Source: CALARM01 sp036746235 (GTDB lineage Bacteria > Vulcanimicrobiota > SpSt-956 > JAKJGF01). From it: a stretch of 64,000 nucleotides of DNA. A program made the position numbers and the translations under genes. The stretch's first letter is position 1, and every line of letters begins with the position of its first letter. The notes beneath the pieces were generated by a model. That model was not told the origin of the DNA. It did not search any database and saw only the letters and a list, made by a program, of their open reading frames with translations. The DNA lies in assembly GCA_036746235.1 (NCBI GenBank), contig DAIOEN010000012.1:1-64000 (forward strand), given 5' to 3'. Below are positions 1 through 10,023 of this stretch, in pieces.

Positions 1-2
1 TA

Positions 3-47
3 AAGGGAAATTCCGATGAGAGGGTGCTCGTTGTAAAGGATAAATAA
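3..47 (+). CDS. C-terminal tail of an upstream gene (partial)
   Basis: One frame stays open from the window edge to a TAA at 45-47 and reads KGNSDERVLVVKDK. It probably is the last 14 residues of a gene that begins outside the window, lying just upstream of the kinase gene on the same strand. The fragment is too short to identify. It could also be chance. Confidence 0.3.
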   Translation, partial: KGNSDERVLVVKDK

Positions 48-58
48 AATCGTGACGC

Positions 59-1504
59 GTGATGCGTGAAAGAGATCTTTCACCTATTATGGATGAATTA
101 ACACCGGGGTATAAATTTAAACATGCTCCCTATAAAATTATAGAGAAAGTGGGCCAGGGGGGCCAGTGTATTGTATACAGAGGGAAACTCGGCAGAGAAG
201 AATATGCCATTAAACAGCTTATTCTTTCACCTGAATATGATTCCTTTCAGGAACAATATATAACCATGTTTAAAAGAGAATATGAACTTCTCTCTGTCCT
301 TGCCCATCCTCTTTTACCGAAAGCATATAACTGTTTCCGGGAAGAGGGGAAATATTTTATAGTCGTAGAATTCATATCGGGGAAAAATCTTCTGCAGATT
401 ATGGAAGAAAGAAAGAAACCACTTCCTGAAGATACTGCAGTGGAACTGGCATGCCTCATAAGCGAACTTCTTGTATACCTTACTTCAAGAAGTAAACCTG
501 TAATACTGAGAGATATAAAACCTGCAAATATAATAATTACGGAAGAAGGGCACGTTAAATTTATCGATCTCACCATAGCAAGAAACTATACTCCTGAAAA
601 AAAAGATACCATGAAACTCGGCTCTCCCGGCTATGCACCGCCTGAACAGTACAGAGGAGAAAGTTCTGTTAAATCAGATGTCTATTCTTTAGGTGTTACA
701 CTCCATGAAGCCCTTACCCTTTATGACCCTTCCCTTAATATTCACAACCTTCCTCATATAAAAAATTTCAATAATTCTGTAAGTGACGAACTGTGTAATA
801 TAATACAAAGGTCTACAGAATTAAAACCTGATAACAGATTGAGTCCTGAAGAACTGAATGAAAATTTGAAAAAGATTTATAAACCGAATCCTTTATTAAA
901 ATCCATGTCACCTCTTAAAATATTAAGCAATGAGATTTACGGCAGGGCAGAAATGCCGCTTCTTAAAACAGGCATATCCGGTGTAAGAAAGACAGTGGAA
1001 GAACATGAAATAAAAACATCTTCCATGATGAGTAAAAAACCCCACAAAAAACATATAAGTAAAAAAAATCCTGTAACATTTCGCACAGATAGCAGTTCTG
1101 GCAATATGAATTTATATTTCTTACTCATGGCTTTTTTAATATGTTTCTTTCTGTTAATATGTGGCGTAAAAGTGATGCTTCTGACTATGCCAGTGTTTGT
1201 AGTATTGTTATTATTTCACTTTAAAGGTGCAATTAAGCATAAAGACAGACAGTATATAATAGAAGACAAAGAATTTATCAAAATGGAGAATTTTTTCGTT
1301 TCAGCCAGAATTCCCTGGGATAATATTACATCTTTTGGCTTCAGTATTTCCGATAATAAATATATAGTAGAAGGTAATGGAGAACATATAATATTCGGGA
1401 AAGATGTAGAGAACTGGGAAGAACTGAAAAATATTATAGAAAAAAAGTCAGATCTTCCATGTATGAGTATTGATGGGGGAAATCTTTACCAGGGAGAGAG
1501 TTAA
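59..1504 (+). CDS. Membrane-anchored serine/threonine protein kinase, degenerate DFG motif
   Basis: Hanks-type protein kinase that would phosphorylate Ser/Thr on cytoplasmic partners. Visible in order: glycine-rich loop GQGGQCIVYRG near residue 33, invariant Lys in YAIKQL, catalytic loop LRDIKPAN (the usual His of HRD is Leu), FIDLTIAR where the DFG motif should be (DLT instead of DFG), and an APE-like YAPPEQY. About 300 residues in there is a basic linker, then two closely spaced membrane segments and a C-terminal soluble domain of about 85 residues that resembles a PH-like fold. The start is uncertain: GTG 59 and ATG 62 lie inside a heptamer-type repeat without a clear Shine-Dalgarno, and ATG 89 is an alternative. 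The Asp of DLT is retained, so metal binding and activity remain possible. The gene ends convergently, overlapping the PHP gene by 4 nt. Confidence 0.85.
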   Translation: MMRERDLSPIMDELTPGYKFKHAPYKIIEKVGQGGQCIVYRGKLGREEYAIKQLILSPEYDSFQEQYITMFKREYELLSVLAHPLLPKAYNCFREEGKYFIVVEFISGKNLLQIMEERKKPLPEDTAVELACLISELLVYLTSRSKPVILRDIKPANIIITEEGHVKFIDLTIARNYTPEKKDTMKLGSPGYAPPEQYRGESSVKSDVYSLGVTLHEALTLYDPSLNIHNLPHIKNFNNSVSDELCNIIQRSTELKPDNRLSPEELNENLKKIYKPNPLLKSMSPLKILSNEIYGRAEMPLLKTGISGVRKTVEEHEIKTSSMMSKKPHKKHISKKNPVTFRTDSSSGNMNLYFLLMAFLICFFLLICGVKVMLLTMPVFVVLLLFHFKGAIKHKDRQYIIEDKEFIKMENFFVSARIPWDNITSFGFSISDNKYIVEGNGEHIIFGKDVENWEELKNIIEKKSDLPCMSIDGGNLYQGES

Positions 1505-2418
1505 ATTTTTTGAATAAAAATCGGCTGACTCCATGCCATATTACCGTCTGGAACAGCACAGGCTCTGACTCTTACATACATTTCATCACCTGTGATGGTA
1601 TATTTTGACTCATTTACATTCCCGTCATTTTTAAGTATCTCTCCGTTTTTCCCTCTAAAATCAAAAATGCTTTTCTTGCTGCTCTTTGCTATGATAGTAT
1701 CACCTTCTACTGTTATTTCTATATCGTTTCCTATAGATGCATAAAAATTGCCTTTTCTGAGGGAATTTAATATATCTTCTTTACTGCCGCTGTTTGCTCT
1801 GACCATAACCCATCCCCTGTTAAAACCTTTACCTTTCACATTATGACAGTCATCTGTAGCAAGGGCAAAGATTTTCCTGCCATTACTCAGAAGAAAATCC
1901 CATGGATCTTCTGCTGAATAGCCTATACCGGTATTAAAAACCTCTATAAAATTAAAATTGCTATAAGAATTTACTTCTTTTGAACACATGATATAACGTT
2001 TACGCCATTCAGGATGGGCTATAAATATCATGCTGGTACCGTTAAAATGAAAATCCAGGCATTCCTGAATATCTTTCCCTTCATATCTTTTTTCCACATT
2101 GATGGCTACAAGATGCCTTTTCAGTGTTTCTTCCACACCCGGTATAAAGGTTATACCTTCTACAAGAGGATCAGGTGTTATAAAGTTATGGTCGGTAATG
2201 GCAATAAAATTATATCCTGCCTCCTTATAGGCTTCCACCACCTCTTCAGGGTCATTTTTTCCGTCACTGTTATCTGTGTGACAGTGAAGCTGTCCTTTAT
2301 ACCAGGCAGTTCCTCCTCCGTCATAGGGATTTATAACGGTAAAATTTCCCGCATATGCAGAGGATATTAAAAGTAAAAGTATCAGTGTTATAAGAGATAG
2401 TTTTGTAATGTTTATCAT
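1501..2418 (-). CDS. Secreted PHP-domain metallohydrolase (CehA/McbA-like)
   Basis: A PHP-superfamily phosphoesterase or hydrolase with an N-terminal signal peptide (hydrophobic residues 6-20 ending AYAG, cleavage near residue 23), so it is expected outside the cytoplasmic membrane. Metal-binding motifs are visible: LHCHTDNSDG (His45, His47), ITDHN (Asp76, His77), GVEET, FIAHPEW and ATDDCHN. These match the HxH, H, E, H, DxH pattern of the CehA/McbA subgroup. A beta-rich tail of about 70 residues follows. The ATG has a good ribosome binding site (AAAGGAAC) in front. The substrate is unknown; members of the family act on phosphodiesters, carbamates or amides. The heptamer repeat block lies directly upstream. 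Confidence 0.85.
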   Translation of the reverse strand: MINITKLSLITLILLLLISSAYAGNFTVINPYDGGGTAWYKGQLHCHTDNSDGKNDPEEVVEAYKEAGYNFIAITDHNFITPDPLVEGITFIPGVEETLKRHLVAINVEKRYEGKDIQECLDFHFNGTSMIFIAHPEWRKRYIMCSKEVNSYSNFNFIEVFNTGIGYSAEDPWDFLLSNGRKIFALATDDCHNVKGKGFNRGWVMVRANSGSKEDILNSLRKGNFYASIGNDIEITVEGDTIIAKSSKKSIFDFRGKNGEILKNDGNVNESKYTITGDEMYVRVRACAVPDGNMAWSQPIFIQKI

Positions 2419-2440
2419 ATAAAGTTCCTTTCTTTTTTAA

Positions 2441-2495
2441 GTCGTGAGTCGTGAGTCGTGAGTCGTGAGTCGTGAGTCGTGAGTCGTGAGTCGTG
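2441..2495. repeat. Tandem heptamer repeat GTCGTGA, 7 full copies plus 6 nt
   Basis: Perfect tandem copies of GTCGTGA fill the gap between the PHP gene start and the activase gene end. It is the longest of several heptamer-type blocks in the host arms. Confidence 0.95.
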
Positions 2496-2514
2496 TTCAG
2501 TGACCGGTTATATT

Positions 2515-2610
2515 ATCCTTCACTCTTCATTTTTCACATTTCACTTTTCATTTTCCACTTTTCACCCTTCCCCCTTCACTCTTCACTCTTCCCCCTTCAC
2601 TTTTCACTCC
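2515..2610. repeat. Degenerate pyrimidine-rich repeat (TTCACTC/TTTTCAC)
   Basis: The top strand is a run of degenerate 7-8-mers such as TTCACTC, TTTTCAC and CCCTTCAC. Its left part is intergenic and its right end runs into the 3' end of the activase gene, so the last residues (GSEK, stop) are encoded by repeat sequence. The bottom strand reads as GTGAAGAG-type purine repeats also seen at 56780 and 61370. Confidence 0.7.
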
Positions 2611-5600
2611 CGTATTTCTCATAATAAAGCTTCGCCTGATGGACAAAAGCCTCCAATCGCGTAACAGTATTTGTCTCTTTAAATCCGTCATAGGGAGTTG
2701 CCAGAAAAGGCAGGTTATTATATCGTGAGAGAATTCTCTTGAATATGGGAATAGTCATATTGCTTAACATACAGTTAAGAACTATAAGGTAATTTATACC
2801 TGCTATTCCCCTGTCTGCCAGATCTATTGCTCTCGCAAGATATGTCGTGGATACAGGGTCCAGATCGGGATTTATAAAAGAACTGATATGACGAACCATC
2901 TTTTCCGTTGGAAGAAGCCTTATATAATCAGTGTCAATATCGAGTTCTTTTTCTATCCTTTTTGCCCATGATAAAAGCCAGTTTTTCTTTATTTTATTGT
3001 AATAATAACCGGCCATGTTACCCTTATTTTTCATTTCCTCTTCATGATAACGCTCGGAGAAAAAAGACATGAAATTAACCAGGGTAAAGAGTCCGTTACT
3101 GCACACTTCAACACCCATAGACTCAAACTTTCTGAATAAATCCTGATTGGCCCAGGTGCTTAAAACAGTAAAAAATTCTCCGAAAACTCCTATCTTCGGT
3201 CTTTTTATACTCATGTCAGCAGGAACCGATTTTATCAATTTAATACCTTTTTTCAAAGCTTCTATTATTTTATCATCATATATATAATTAAGAGAGGCGA
3301 AATGTTTAAGTGCATCAGAGAGAATATCAATAGCCCTGAGATAGGCTTCGTCTGTTTTTCCTTTTTCCCTTTCGTAAGGTCTTCTTGAGAGAAGATAATT
3401 CTCAAGAACGCCTGCGCATAACCAGCCTTTCCATATGGCCTGAGTAAAATTAAGGCCGAACATGCCGGAAAGTTCATCATAACGCCCTGACATAAGGGGA
3501 TTAACTATTAAAATATCAGGGAAACCCAGATTATTTAAAGCTATTTTATAAGAAAGTCCGTACTGGCTGTAACGGCAGCAGCCATCATAAGACATAAGGA
3601 GAATGGCAGTTTTATCCGGCTTAAAATCCGGATCTTCCGTGAGTTTCACAATATCTCCCGTTGTAACTATAAAAGGATGACACTCGAGACCTGAAGCATA
3701 TTTCCTTCCCAGCTCTTCAGTCCTGTCATCCTGGGGAGGAAGAGACTTTGTCTTTATACCTGCAATACTGAAGGCACTCTCCATAATTTTATTCATTCCA
3801 GGAGCTACATAGTGAAAATAAAGGGTTCTGTCTTTAAGAAGATTAATAATTTTAGGATCAGGTATAAAAGGATTGTAAATCTGAAGTTTCCTCTTTATTA
3901 TGATATTATAATCCCGGAACTTCAGAGGCTCTGTTTTATGATTGACTTTGATCGTATCAAGGAAGGCTTCAATCCTGGTGATTACTCCTGCATCTGCAGT
4001 GTGTTCATCTACCTCTAAAACCATAAAGGGATGTCCCCTCAGGAGTTCATCCAGATACTTCATTGTAAAAGAATCAGGGCCGCAGCCGAAATTGGTAAGC
4101 ATTATGACAGGGATATGATGTTTTCTGGCAATCAGAGCAGCCCTCATAAGGTCATGACTGTTTTTCCATACTACATTTTCAAAAGCTCTGTCTAACTCCA
4201 CTTCCGAAAGAGGAAGGAAATCATAAGGTATGGCAGTAACACCTGATTTTCTCAATTTTTTTCCTGTATGCATATTCTGCCCCTCATCGAACAGATGATG
4301 GGCTTTACCAAGTAATATAACGGTTCTGCCGTCTTTTTTATGTAAAAACTCTTTTCCTCTTTCTACAAGCTTATTCTGAAATTCTTTCAGGGCTTTTTCT
4401 GCAGATTTTATGGCTTTTTCCGTTTTATACTGACTTTTACCCAGTTTCCTTCCCAGGGTCAAAAGCTCTTCTTTCCAGCTATGGTCTGAAAAATATAATA
4501 TAGGAGTTATAAACTCCGGTTCATACTGTTCAAAAGCTGCCTGTAACATATAGGGAAGTCCCTGTATATAAGGACAGTTGTAGGTTCTCGGAAGGTCGTC
4601 TCTTGTTTTGAAGAGTTCTGCAATACTCGGGAAAAAAATCTTCTTTATTCCTTTACTGAGGAGATTTTCTATATGTCCGTAAGCTACCTTTACAGGGAAA
4701 CATGTTTCACTNNNNNNNNNNNNNNNNNNNNNNNNNNNNNNNNNNNNNNNNNNNNNNNNNNNNNNNNNNNNNNNNNNNNNNNNNNNNNNNNNNNNNNNNN
4801 NNNNNNNNNNNTGAGGAGATTTTCTATATGTCCGTAAGCTACCTTTACAGGGAAACATGTTTCACTCTGTGTTCTTTTCAATCCATTATAGACAAGTTCA
4901 CCGGAAGTTTCGTCTGAAAGGATTATTTTATAACCGAGTTCCGTAAAAAAGGCTTTCCAGAAAGGATAATCTTCAAAAAAGAAAATACTTCTGGGAATAC
5001 CTATTACAGGAGAATTTATATGGGAATCGTGACGGGTGACGGGTGACGGGTGACGCGTGAGAGGGGACTCATTATCTCCTGTGACCGCAGGGTCATGATA
5101 GTTTTCAGGTAAATCCTCTTCTTTTCCTGTCAATAAAATCTTTCTTTCTTCAATGAGATCAGGTGTGTTATCATATAATTCTTTCTGTTCTTTACGGTCA
5201 AATCTGCCGCAGATGCTTCCTGACGAGCCTTTTTCTTCCCCGTTTATATAGATTTTTCTTATGTGACATACATTTGCACAGAGATGGCATGTAAAGGATT
5301 TTATGGATATATTGCGGTTCTGAAGATCGAAACCTGCAAAGGACGTTTTCTCTGTATCGACAAAAAACTCCTGTGCGGCAAGGGCAGCACCTATGGCACC
5401 TGTAACATCATGATGGACATGAACATTTATCTTTTTTCCTGTAATATTCTCCATTGCAGCCACTACGGCACTGTTGCCTGCAACACCGCCCTGAAAATAA
5501 ATATTGTCACCTATTTTTCTGTTATCCACCACTTTTTCTATATAATTGTTTACAATCGCATAGGCAAGACCTGCTACAAGATTTTCCTTTTCAAGGCCTG

Positions 5601-7095
5601 ACTGCTGATGGTGTATTAAATCGCTTTCCATAAAAACAGTACACCTTGTTCCCAGGTCACCGGGAGTTTTTCCGTTAAAAGCAAGATGACTGAAATCATT
5701 CTTTATATCTATATTCAATCTTGCAGCCTGTTCTTCCAGAAAAGAGCCTGTTCCTGCGGCGCAGACCTTGTTCATTTCAAAATCCACTACTGTTCCATGT
5801 TCAAACCTTATATATTTTGCATCCTGTCCTCCTATTTCAAAAAGTGTATCTATAGAAGGATCAAAATGAAGAGCCCCTTTTGCCTGTGCCGTAATTTCAT
5901 TTATGACAGTATCTGCTCCAACAAGATGACCTATGAAATAACGTCCGCTTCCTGTGACTCCCACACCTTTTACCCTTACGGAAGACTCAAATTCTTTTCC
6001 CAGTTCAAGAAGACACTGTTTTACTGTTTCCACAGGTTTTCCCGATGTAAAGAGATATTTTTTCCCGACAACATGGCCTGACATGTCAAGAAGAACAAGA
6101 TTGGCACTTACTGCCCCTACATCTATACCGAGAAAGACATCTGTTATTTTTGAAAGACAGGGAGAACAACCGGTATAATTATCTACTGATTCTCTGGCAG
6201 GAAGGCATGGTAAATAACTTCTGTGGTTTCTGCTTATTTTGATTTCTTTTTCCAGAACAGTGATAAATTCTTTCAGGGAAAACTTTTTAGAAGAAGATTC
6301 TTTTCTGGCAAAGAGGGAAGCACCGTAGGCTCCCATAAGGAGGAAATGTTCCGGTATCAGGAGTCCCCCTTCGGGAAGATTGAGAAGTGTTTCAAAAGCT
6401 TTTCTGACTCCTCTGTTCGCAGCGACACCGCCCTGAAACTGTACCGGTTTCGGCAGGTCTCTTCCTTTACCGAGATTGGCAAGAAACCCTCTCGCAAGGG
6501 CAAAACACAGTCCGGAAACTATATCTTCTACAGGGACCCCTTCCTGCTGCAGATGTATCATGTCGCTTTTGGCAAAAACACTGCACCTTCCTGCTACAGG
6601 AGCCGGATTTGCTGATTTGAGTGCAATTGAACCGAGTTCGTCTACAGGAAGGCCAAGCCTTTTCGCCTGCTGATCAAGGAAAGAACCTGTCCCTGCGGCA
6701 CACACGTCATTCATGCAGTTATCGCTTATAATTACTTTACCGGTTCTTTCATCTCTGTCAAGGAGGATTAATTTAGAATCCTGACCTCCTATTTCTATTA
6801 TTGTTCTTATGTCAGGATTAAGATAAGAGGCACCTTCTGCATGAGCAATTATCTCATTTACTGCACTGCAGGAAAAAAGGTCCCTTAATATATTCCTTCC
6901 GCTTCCTGTAATAAATATATTATCCAGAAGCTCGTATTTTGAAGAAAGATCCTGTAAAACCTTGAGAAGAGTATGAAGAGGCTGTCCCTTTGTTCTTACA
7001 TAGATACCTTCCTGTAATCTGGCATTGCTATCGATTATAACAAGATTAAGACTTATAGAGCCCAGGTCTATACCGGCATATATGGAATTTGACAT
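2597..7095 (-). CDS. Giant acyl-CoA dehydratase activase (duplicated BcrAD/BadFG activase plus DUF2229/HgdB-like region)
   Basis: Member of the 2-hydroxyglutaryl-CoA dehydratase activase family: an ASKHA-fold, [4Fe-4S] ATPase that delivers low-potential electrons to radical dehydratases or reductases. Two activase modules are in tandem: the first starts YAGIDLGSISLNLVII and has GGQDSKLI, CAAGTGSFLDQQAKRL and RCSVFAKSD; the second starts FLGIDVGAVSANLVLL and has GGQDAKYI, CAAGTGSFLEEQAARL and RCTVFMESD. The CAAGTGSF cysteine is the family cluster ligand. A CxxC-containing linker and a long C-terminal DUF2229/CoA-dehydratase-like region follow. The N gap at 4712-4811 interrupts it, but deleting 155 bp (gap plus one 55-bp copy) leaves 4344 nt, an uninterrupted frame of 1447 residues, a normal length for this family. 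An in-frame heptamer repeat encodes part of the linker. The KAS III-like gene lies 6 nt upstream, so they are probably co-transcribed. Confidence 0.9.
4712..4811. other. Assembly gap (100 N) between identical 55-bp copies
   Basis: The 55 bp at 4657-4711 are identical to 4812-4866. Removing the Ns and one copy restores the activase reading frame exactly. This is the signature of two contigs sharing a k-mer overlap that the scaffolder spaced with Ns. Confidence 0.95.
5027..5061. repeat. In-frame GGGTGAC heptamer repeat inside the activase gene
   Basis: Copies of the heptamer (CGTGACG, GGGTGAC x3, GCGTGAG) lie within the coding region. On the gene strand they encode LTRHPSPVTRHDS in the linker between the activase modules and the C-terminal region. 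The same repeat family is otherwise intergenic. Confidence 0.85.
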
Positions 7096-7101
7096 AAATA
7101 A

Positions 7102-8136
7102 TTATCTATTCTGGAACGCACACCAGGCAGAGGTAAAACCGGCACTGCCAAAACCTATAAGGACATTGCTGCCTTTCTTTAAAGTTCCGTCATCAATGGC
7201 AAGGCCCATTGCAAGAGGAACTGACGCAGATACGGTATTGCCGCATCTGGAATGAATATTATAGGCTTTATTTATATCCAGTTTGCTGAGTTTTATAACC
7301 TTTTCAGTCATAGGATCACTTGCGGCATGACTGAATATGATATCATAGTTGAATTTTTTCAGATACTCGTCTTCAAGGAAATGTCTGCAGATTTTAGGCA
7401 GAGCAACCTTGAACAATTTTTCTCCATAAGAATAAAATCTGAGAGGCTCTAATTCGGTAAGTTCTCCATTAGTATATTGCTTCAGATTCGGAAGAGGGAT
7501 TTTGCAGAGATTGTGTTTTTCTCCCCATGTCTTAAAGGTAAAATAAAAATCATTTTCAGGACATGCCGTGAATATTGTAGCAGTCGCAGCTTCTCCTATG
7601 GTAACACCGGGGAAAAGATAATCTACTTCCTGATAACTCTTGAATTCAGTAGTTGTATATTCATAGGTATTGAATTCACAGTTCATAATCATAATATTCT
7701 TATAAGTTCCGCTTTTAGTATAAAGGTATGCCATCTGAAGAGCTCTCATCCAGCTTGCGCATGCGTCAAGTATATCAAACCCCGTGGCTTTTTTTAATTT
7801 CAAAGAATCAAGAAATACATTGCATGTTGCAGGCTCAATCCATCCGCGGCCAACTCCTACATAAAGAAGGAGATCTATATCCTTGGGAGACATATTTGCC
7901 TTTTCAAGGGCTTCTTTTCCTGCTTTTATACCGAACTGGAGGGAAGTTTCTCCTTCGGCTCTCTGATATCTTATATCAGAGCCAGATTTTTTAAAGAGAT
8001 CTTCTATCTTCAGTTTGAGTTTCTTCAGATCTCCCTGGGACATATATTTACTGCTCTTTAATTCTACATCTCTCAAAATATCTTCGTTTGTTACTTTTTT
8101 ACTGGGAAGAGCATACCCTATAGACTTTATTTTCAT
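7102..8136 (-). CDS. 3-oxoacyl-ACP synthase III-like (KAS III) thiolase-fold enzyme
   Basis: Cytoplasmic condensing enzyme of the KAS III/HMG-CoA-synthase branch of the thiolase superfamily, 344 residues, the usual length. The catalytic triad is visible: Cys126 in DILDACASW, His in IFSHAASDP and Asn in SRCGNTVSAS. The C-terminal glycine-rich loop is LIGFGSAGFTSAW. A strong ribosome binding site (AAGGAG) precedes the ATG. It sits immediately upstream of the activase gene, which suggests a shared CoA-thioester pathway rather than housekeeping fatty-acid initiation, but that is inference. FabH itself is the alternative; the sequence looks divergent from typical FabH. Confidence 0.8.
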   Translation of the reverse strand: MKIKSIGYALPSKKVTNEDILRDVELKSSKYMSQGDLKKLKLKIEDLFKKSGSDIRYQRAEGETSLQFGIKAGKEALEKANMSPKDIDLLLYVGVGRGWIEPATCNVFLDSLKLKKATGFDILDACASWMRALQMAYLYTKSGTYKNIMIMNCEFNTYEYTTTEFKSYQEVDYLFPGVTIGEAATATIFTACPENDFYFTFKTWGEKHNLCKIPLPNLKQYTNGELTELEPLRFYSYGEKLFKVALPKICRHFLEDEYLKKFNYDIIFSHAASDPMTEKVIKLSKLDINKAYNIHSRCGNTVSASVPLAMGLAIDDGTLKKGSNVLIGFGSAGFTSAWCAFQNR

Positions 8137-8150
8137 TATCTATTAACTCC

Positions 8151-8413
8151 TTAATTTGTAGGGATAATTCAATCTATAAAAAATGAATACCTTAAAAGAA
8201 GGCATTACAGTCAGTTTCATAACTTATTGATATCGTGACGCGTGACGCGAGTATTACTTATTCATTGGTTATGACACACATTTAAAATATTCTCTAAAAA
8301 ATTACTAAAACCTTCCATAAAGTTCAGAAAAAATAAATTTATAAAGAAATCATATATCCTGTGCAGATATGACCTTTTTGCTCCCATTACGCGTAACGCG
8401 TAACGCGTCACGA
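8151..8413. other. Intergenic region with two short GC-rich repeat blocks
   Basis: This gap holds a CGTGACG-type block at 8233-8250 and a TTACGCGTAACGCG block at 8387-8413 that abuts the stop codon of the HEAT-repeat gene. The rest is AT-rich. Transcription of the KAS III gene must start here, but I cannot point to a convincing promoter. Confidence 0.7.
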
Positions 8414-9958
8414 CTACACTTCTCTGAGTTCAACACTGCATTTGGGACAACTTATAGAGGTTTCTCCATCTCCTATAAGTACCGTTACAGCACAGTTATT
8501 ACATATTATCCTGTTACACTGAGGACACATGCCAAATCTCATTACTTCTACCTTACCGAGCATATCAGTAGAAGCCTTTCTTGAAATCATCTTACCACAT
8601 TTACCACATATAAAAGTTTCATCTTCTCTGGGAATTTTTCTGACATTATGAAACATTTTAATGGTAGAAGTAAAAAAGGTTGAAACCCTGTCTATAATAC
8701 TTCCGCTGAAAATGTAATTCGGTTTCAGACTCCGTTTTTTCTTTTTATGTATCAGTTTAACGGCAGACAGTGCAGTTTCTTTTATCTGTTCATCTTCATC
8801 TTTAGTAAAAACCTCTATGGCCGGAAGTGCTTCAGTAGCTCTCATATAGCCGAGAGCCTGAATAGAAAGCCTTCTAACTCTTTTATCATAATTTGAAAGC
8901 TGTTCCTGAAAGTATTCTATACCATTATCGCCTGTTTTATTCAGGATTCTTATTATTGTATCCTGAAATTTTACATCATCCTTATTTTCTTCCAGAGTAA
9001 ACATTAAAGGAATTAACACATCATTACCCATTTCAGCAAGCTTTTCTTCCGATATGTCTCTGGAAAAATCTTTATTCTTTCGTAAAATACCGACCAGTAA
9101 TTCAAATGCACCGGTTCCGCCTATTTTGCTTATAGAAGTTATAATAATTTCTTTGGTTTTATTATCACAGTTCTGAAGTATTTTATTGAAAGGATGAAGG
9201 GCTCTTTTATCTTTTATCTCTCCCAGGGCTTTAGCAGATGCTCTTACAACCTCTATTTTACCATCTTCAAGAGCACCAAGTAAATCTTCCACAGCAGCCA
9301 GATTTTTAATACGGCCCAGGTAATCTGCCGAAGAAGCTCTCACATGCCAGCTACTATCTTTTAGCCCCTTTAAAAAAGGTTCTATTCCGATAACCAGCAA
9401 ATTATCTATCTCTTCAGAGGCCATGTTCTGAATATCCCAGCTTCTATCGTTCAAAGCTCTCAGAAGTATGGTTACAGCCTGAATATTACCAATTCTTCCG
9501 AGAAATTTTACAGCCTGTTTTCTGTCACTTTCCCTGGGACTGCTGAGTTCATCGGAAAGTTTATCAATTATCTCCTGAACTACACTATTTATCTTATCTA
9601 CAGTCTTTCTTGCCACTGCCCTTACTTCCGGATCGTTATCAGTCTGAGCAAGATGTAACATAGGGGTTAAAGCTCTATAATCACCGAACTTTCCGAGAGC
9701 TTCTGCCGCAGCTTTCCTCATGCGACTGTAGTCATCATTGAGACAGGCTATAAGACTTTTTGCAGCCCGTTCATCCCCTATTTTTCCAAGGGCTTCTGCC
9801 GCTATAGTTCTTACTGCCACATTATGATCAGAAAGAAGTGATGCAAGCGGTTCTACTGCATCAATGACTTTTTCATTTCCAAGGGTTCTTGCAGCAGATA
9901 ATCTTACATATTCATCTTTACTGGATAAATCTTTTATGAGCTTATATGCTTCCAGCAT
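8414..9958 (-). CDS. HEAT-repeat protein with C-terminal zinc ribbon
   Basis: Soluble protein of about 514 residues. Roughly the first 400 residues are tandem HEAT/PBS-lyase-like repeats (recurrent motif VRxxAAxALGxIGD...A). The last 70 contain paired cysteine motifs CGKC, CPQC, CNNC and CPKC, a probable zinc-binding ribbon. Such proteins are scaffolds for protein-protein contacts; the partner is unknown. I place the start at ATG 9958, not at the upstream in-frame ATG 9988, because GGAGAG lies 6 nt before 9958 and because ATG 9988 directly follows the -10 box and would be at or before the transcription start. The prophage has inserted 42 bp upstream of this start and separated its -35 from its -10 element. 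Confidence 0.85.
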   Translation of the reverse strand: MLEAYKLIKDLSSKDEYVRLSAARTLGNEKVIDAVEPLASLLSDHNVAVRTIAAEALGKIGDERAAKSLIACLNDDYSRMRKAAAEALGKFGDYRALTPMLHLAQTDNDPEVRAVARKTVDKINSVVQEIIDKLSDELSSPRESDRKQAVKFLGRIGNIQAVTILLRALNDRSWDIQNMASEEIDNLLVIGIEPFLKGLKDSSWHVRASSADYLGRIKNLAAVEDLLGALEDGKIEVVRASAKALGEIKDKRALHPFNKILQNCDNKTKEIIITSISKIGGTGAFELLVGILRKNKDFSRDISEEKLAEMGNDVLIPLMFTLEENKDDVKFQDTIIRILNKTGDNGIEYFQEQLSNYDKRVRRLSIQALGYMRATEALPAIEVFTKDEDEQIKETALSAVKLIHKKKKRSLKPNYIFSGSIIDRVSTFFTSTIKMFHNVRKIPREDETFICGKCGKMISRKASTDMLGKVEVMRFGMCPQCNRIICNNCAVTVLIGDGETSISCPKCSVELREV

Positions 9959-9980
9959 AACTTTCTCTCCAAACCAATTT

Positions 9981-10023
9981 TTTGACATATTATAACATTT
10001 CTATTAATATAACTCGTAGCAAA
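9981..10023. other. attL of the prophage
   Basis: Left junction. The bacterial half (9981-9998) contains TTTGAC at 9981-9986, the B arm. The phage half (10001-10023) contains TAATATAACTCGTAGCAAA at 10005-10023, the P' arm, which overlaps the integrase stop codon. The five-base core CATTT (9996-10000) recurs at 56752-56756. The axis is the TT at 9999-10000. Confidence 0.85.
9989..9997 (-). promoter_or_regulatory. Extended -10 element of the HEAT-repeat gene (left half of split promoter)
   Basis: On the minus strand TGTTATAAT is an extended -10 (TGn-TATAAT). Its -35 partner is now about 46.8 kb away at 56768-56773. In the lysogen the sequence at the -35 position is ACGAGT from phage DNA, which is not consensus, so only the extended -10 supports transcription here. 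Confidence 0.7.

Noticed and set aside
2441..2495. CRISPR array
   Set aside because: Direct heptamers have no spacers and there are no cas genes.
2479..2664. An open frame on the plus strand through the TTCACTC repeat
   Set aside because: Composition is pure repeat; it opposes the real activase gene end.
4690..4858. Two separate genes on either side of the N gap
   Set aside because: Removing the gap and one 55-bp copy restores a single frame.
9958..9988. ATG 9988 as the start of the HEAT-repeat gene
   Set aside because: It directly follows the -10 box and has no ribosome binding site, whereas ATG 9958 has GGAGAG at 6 nt.
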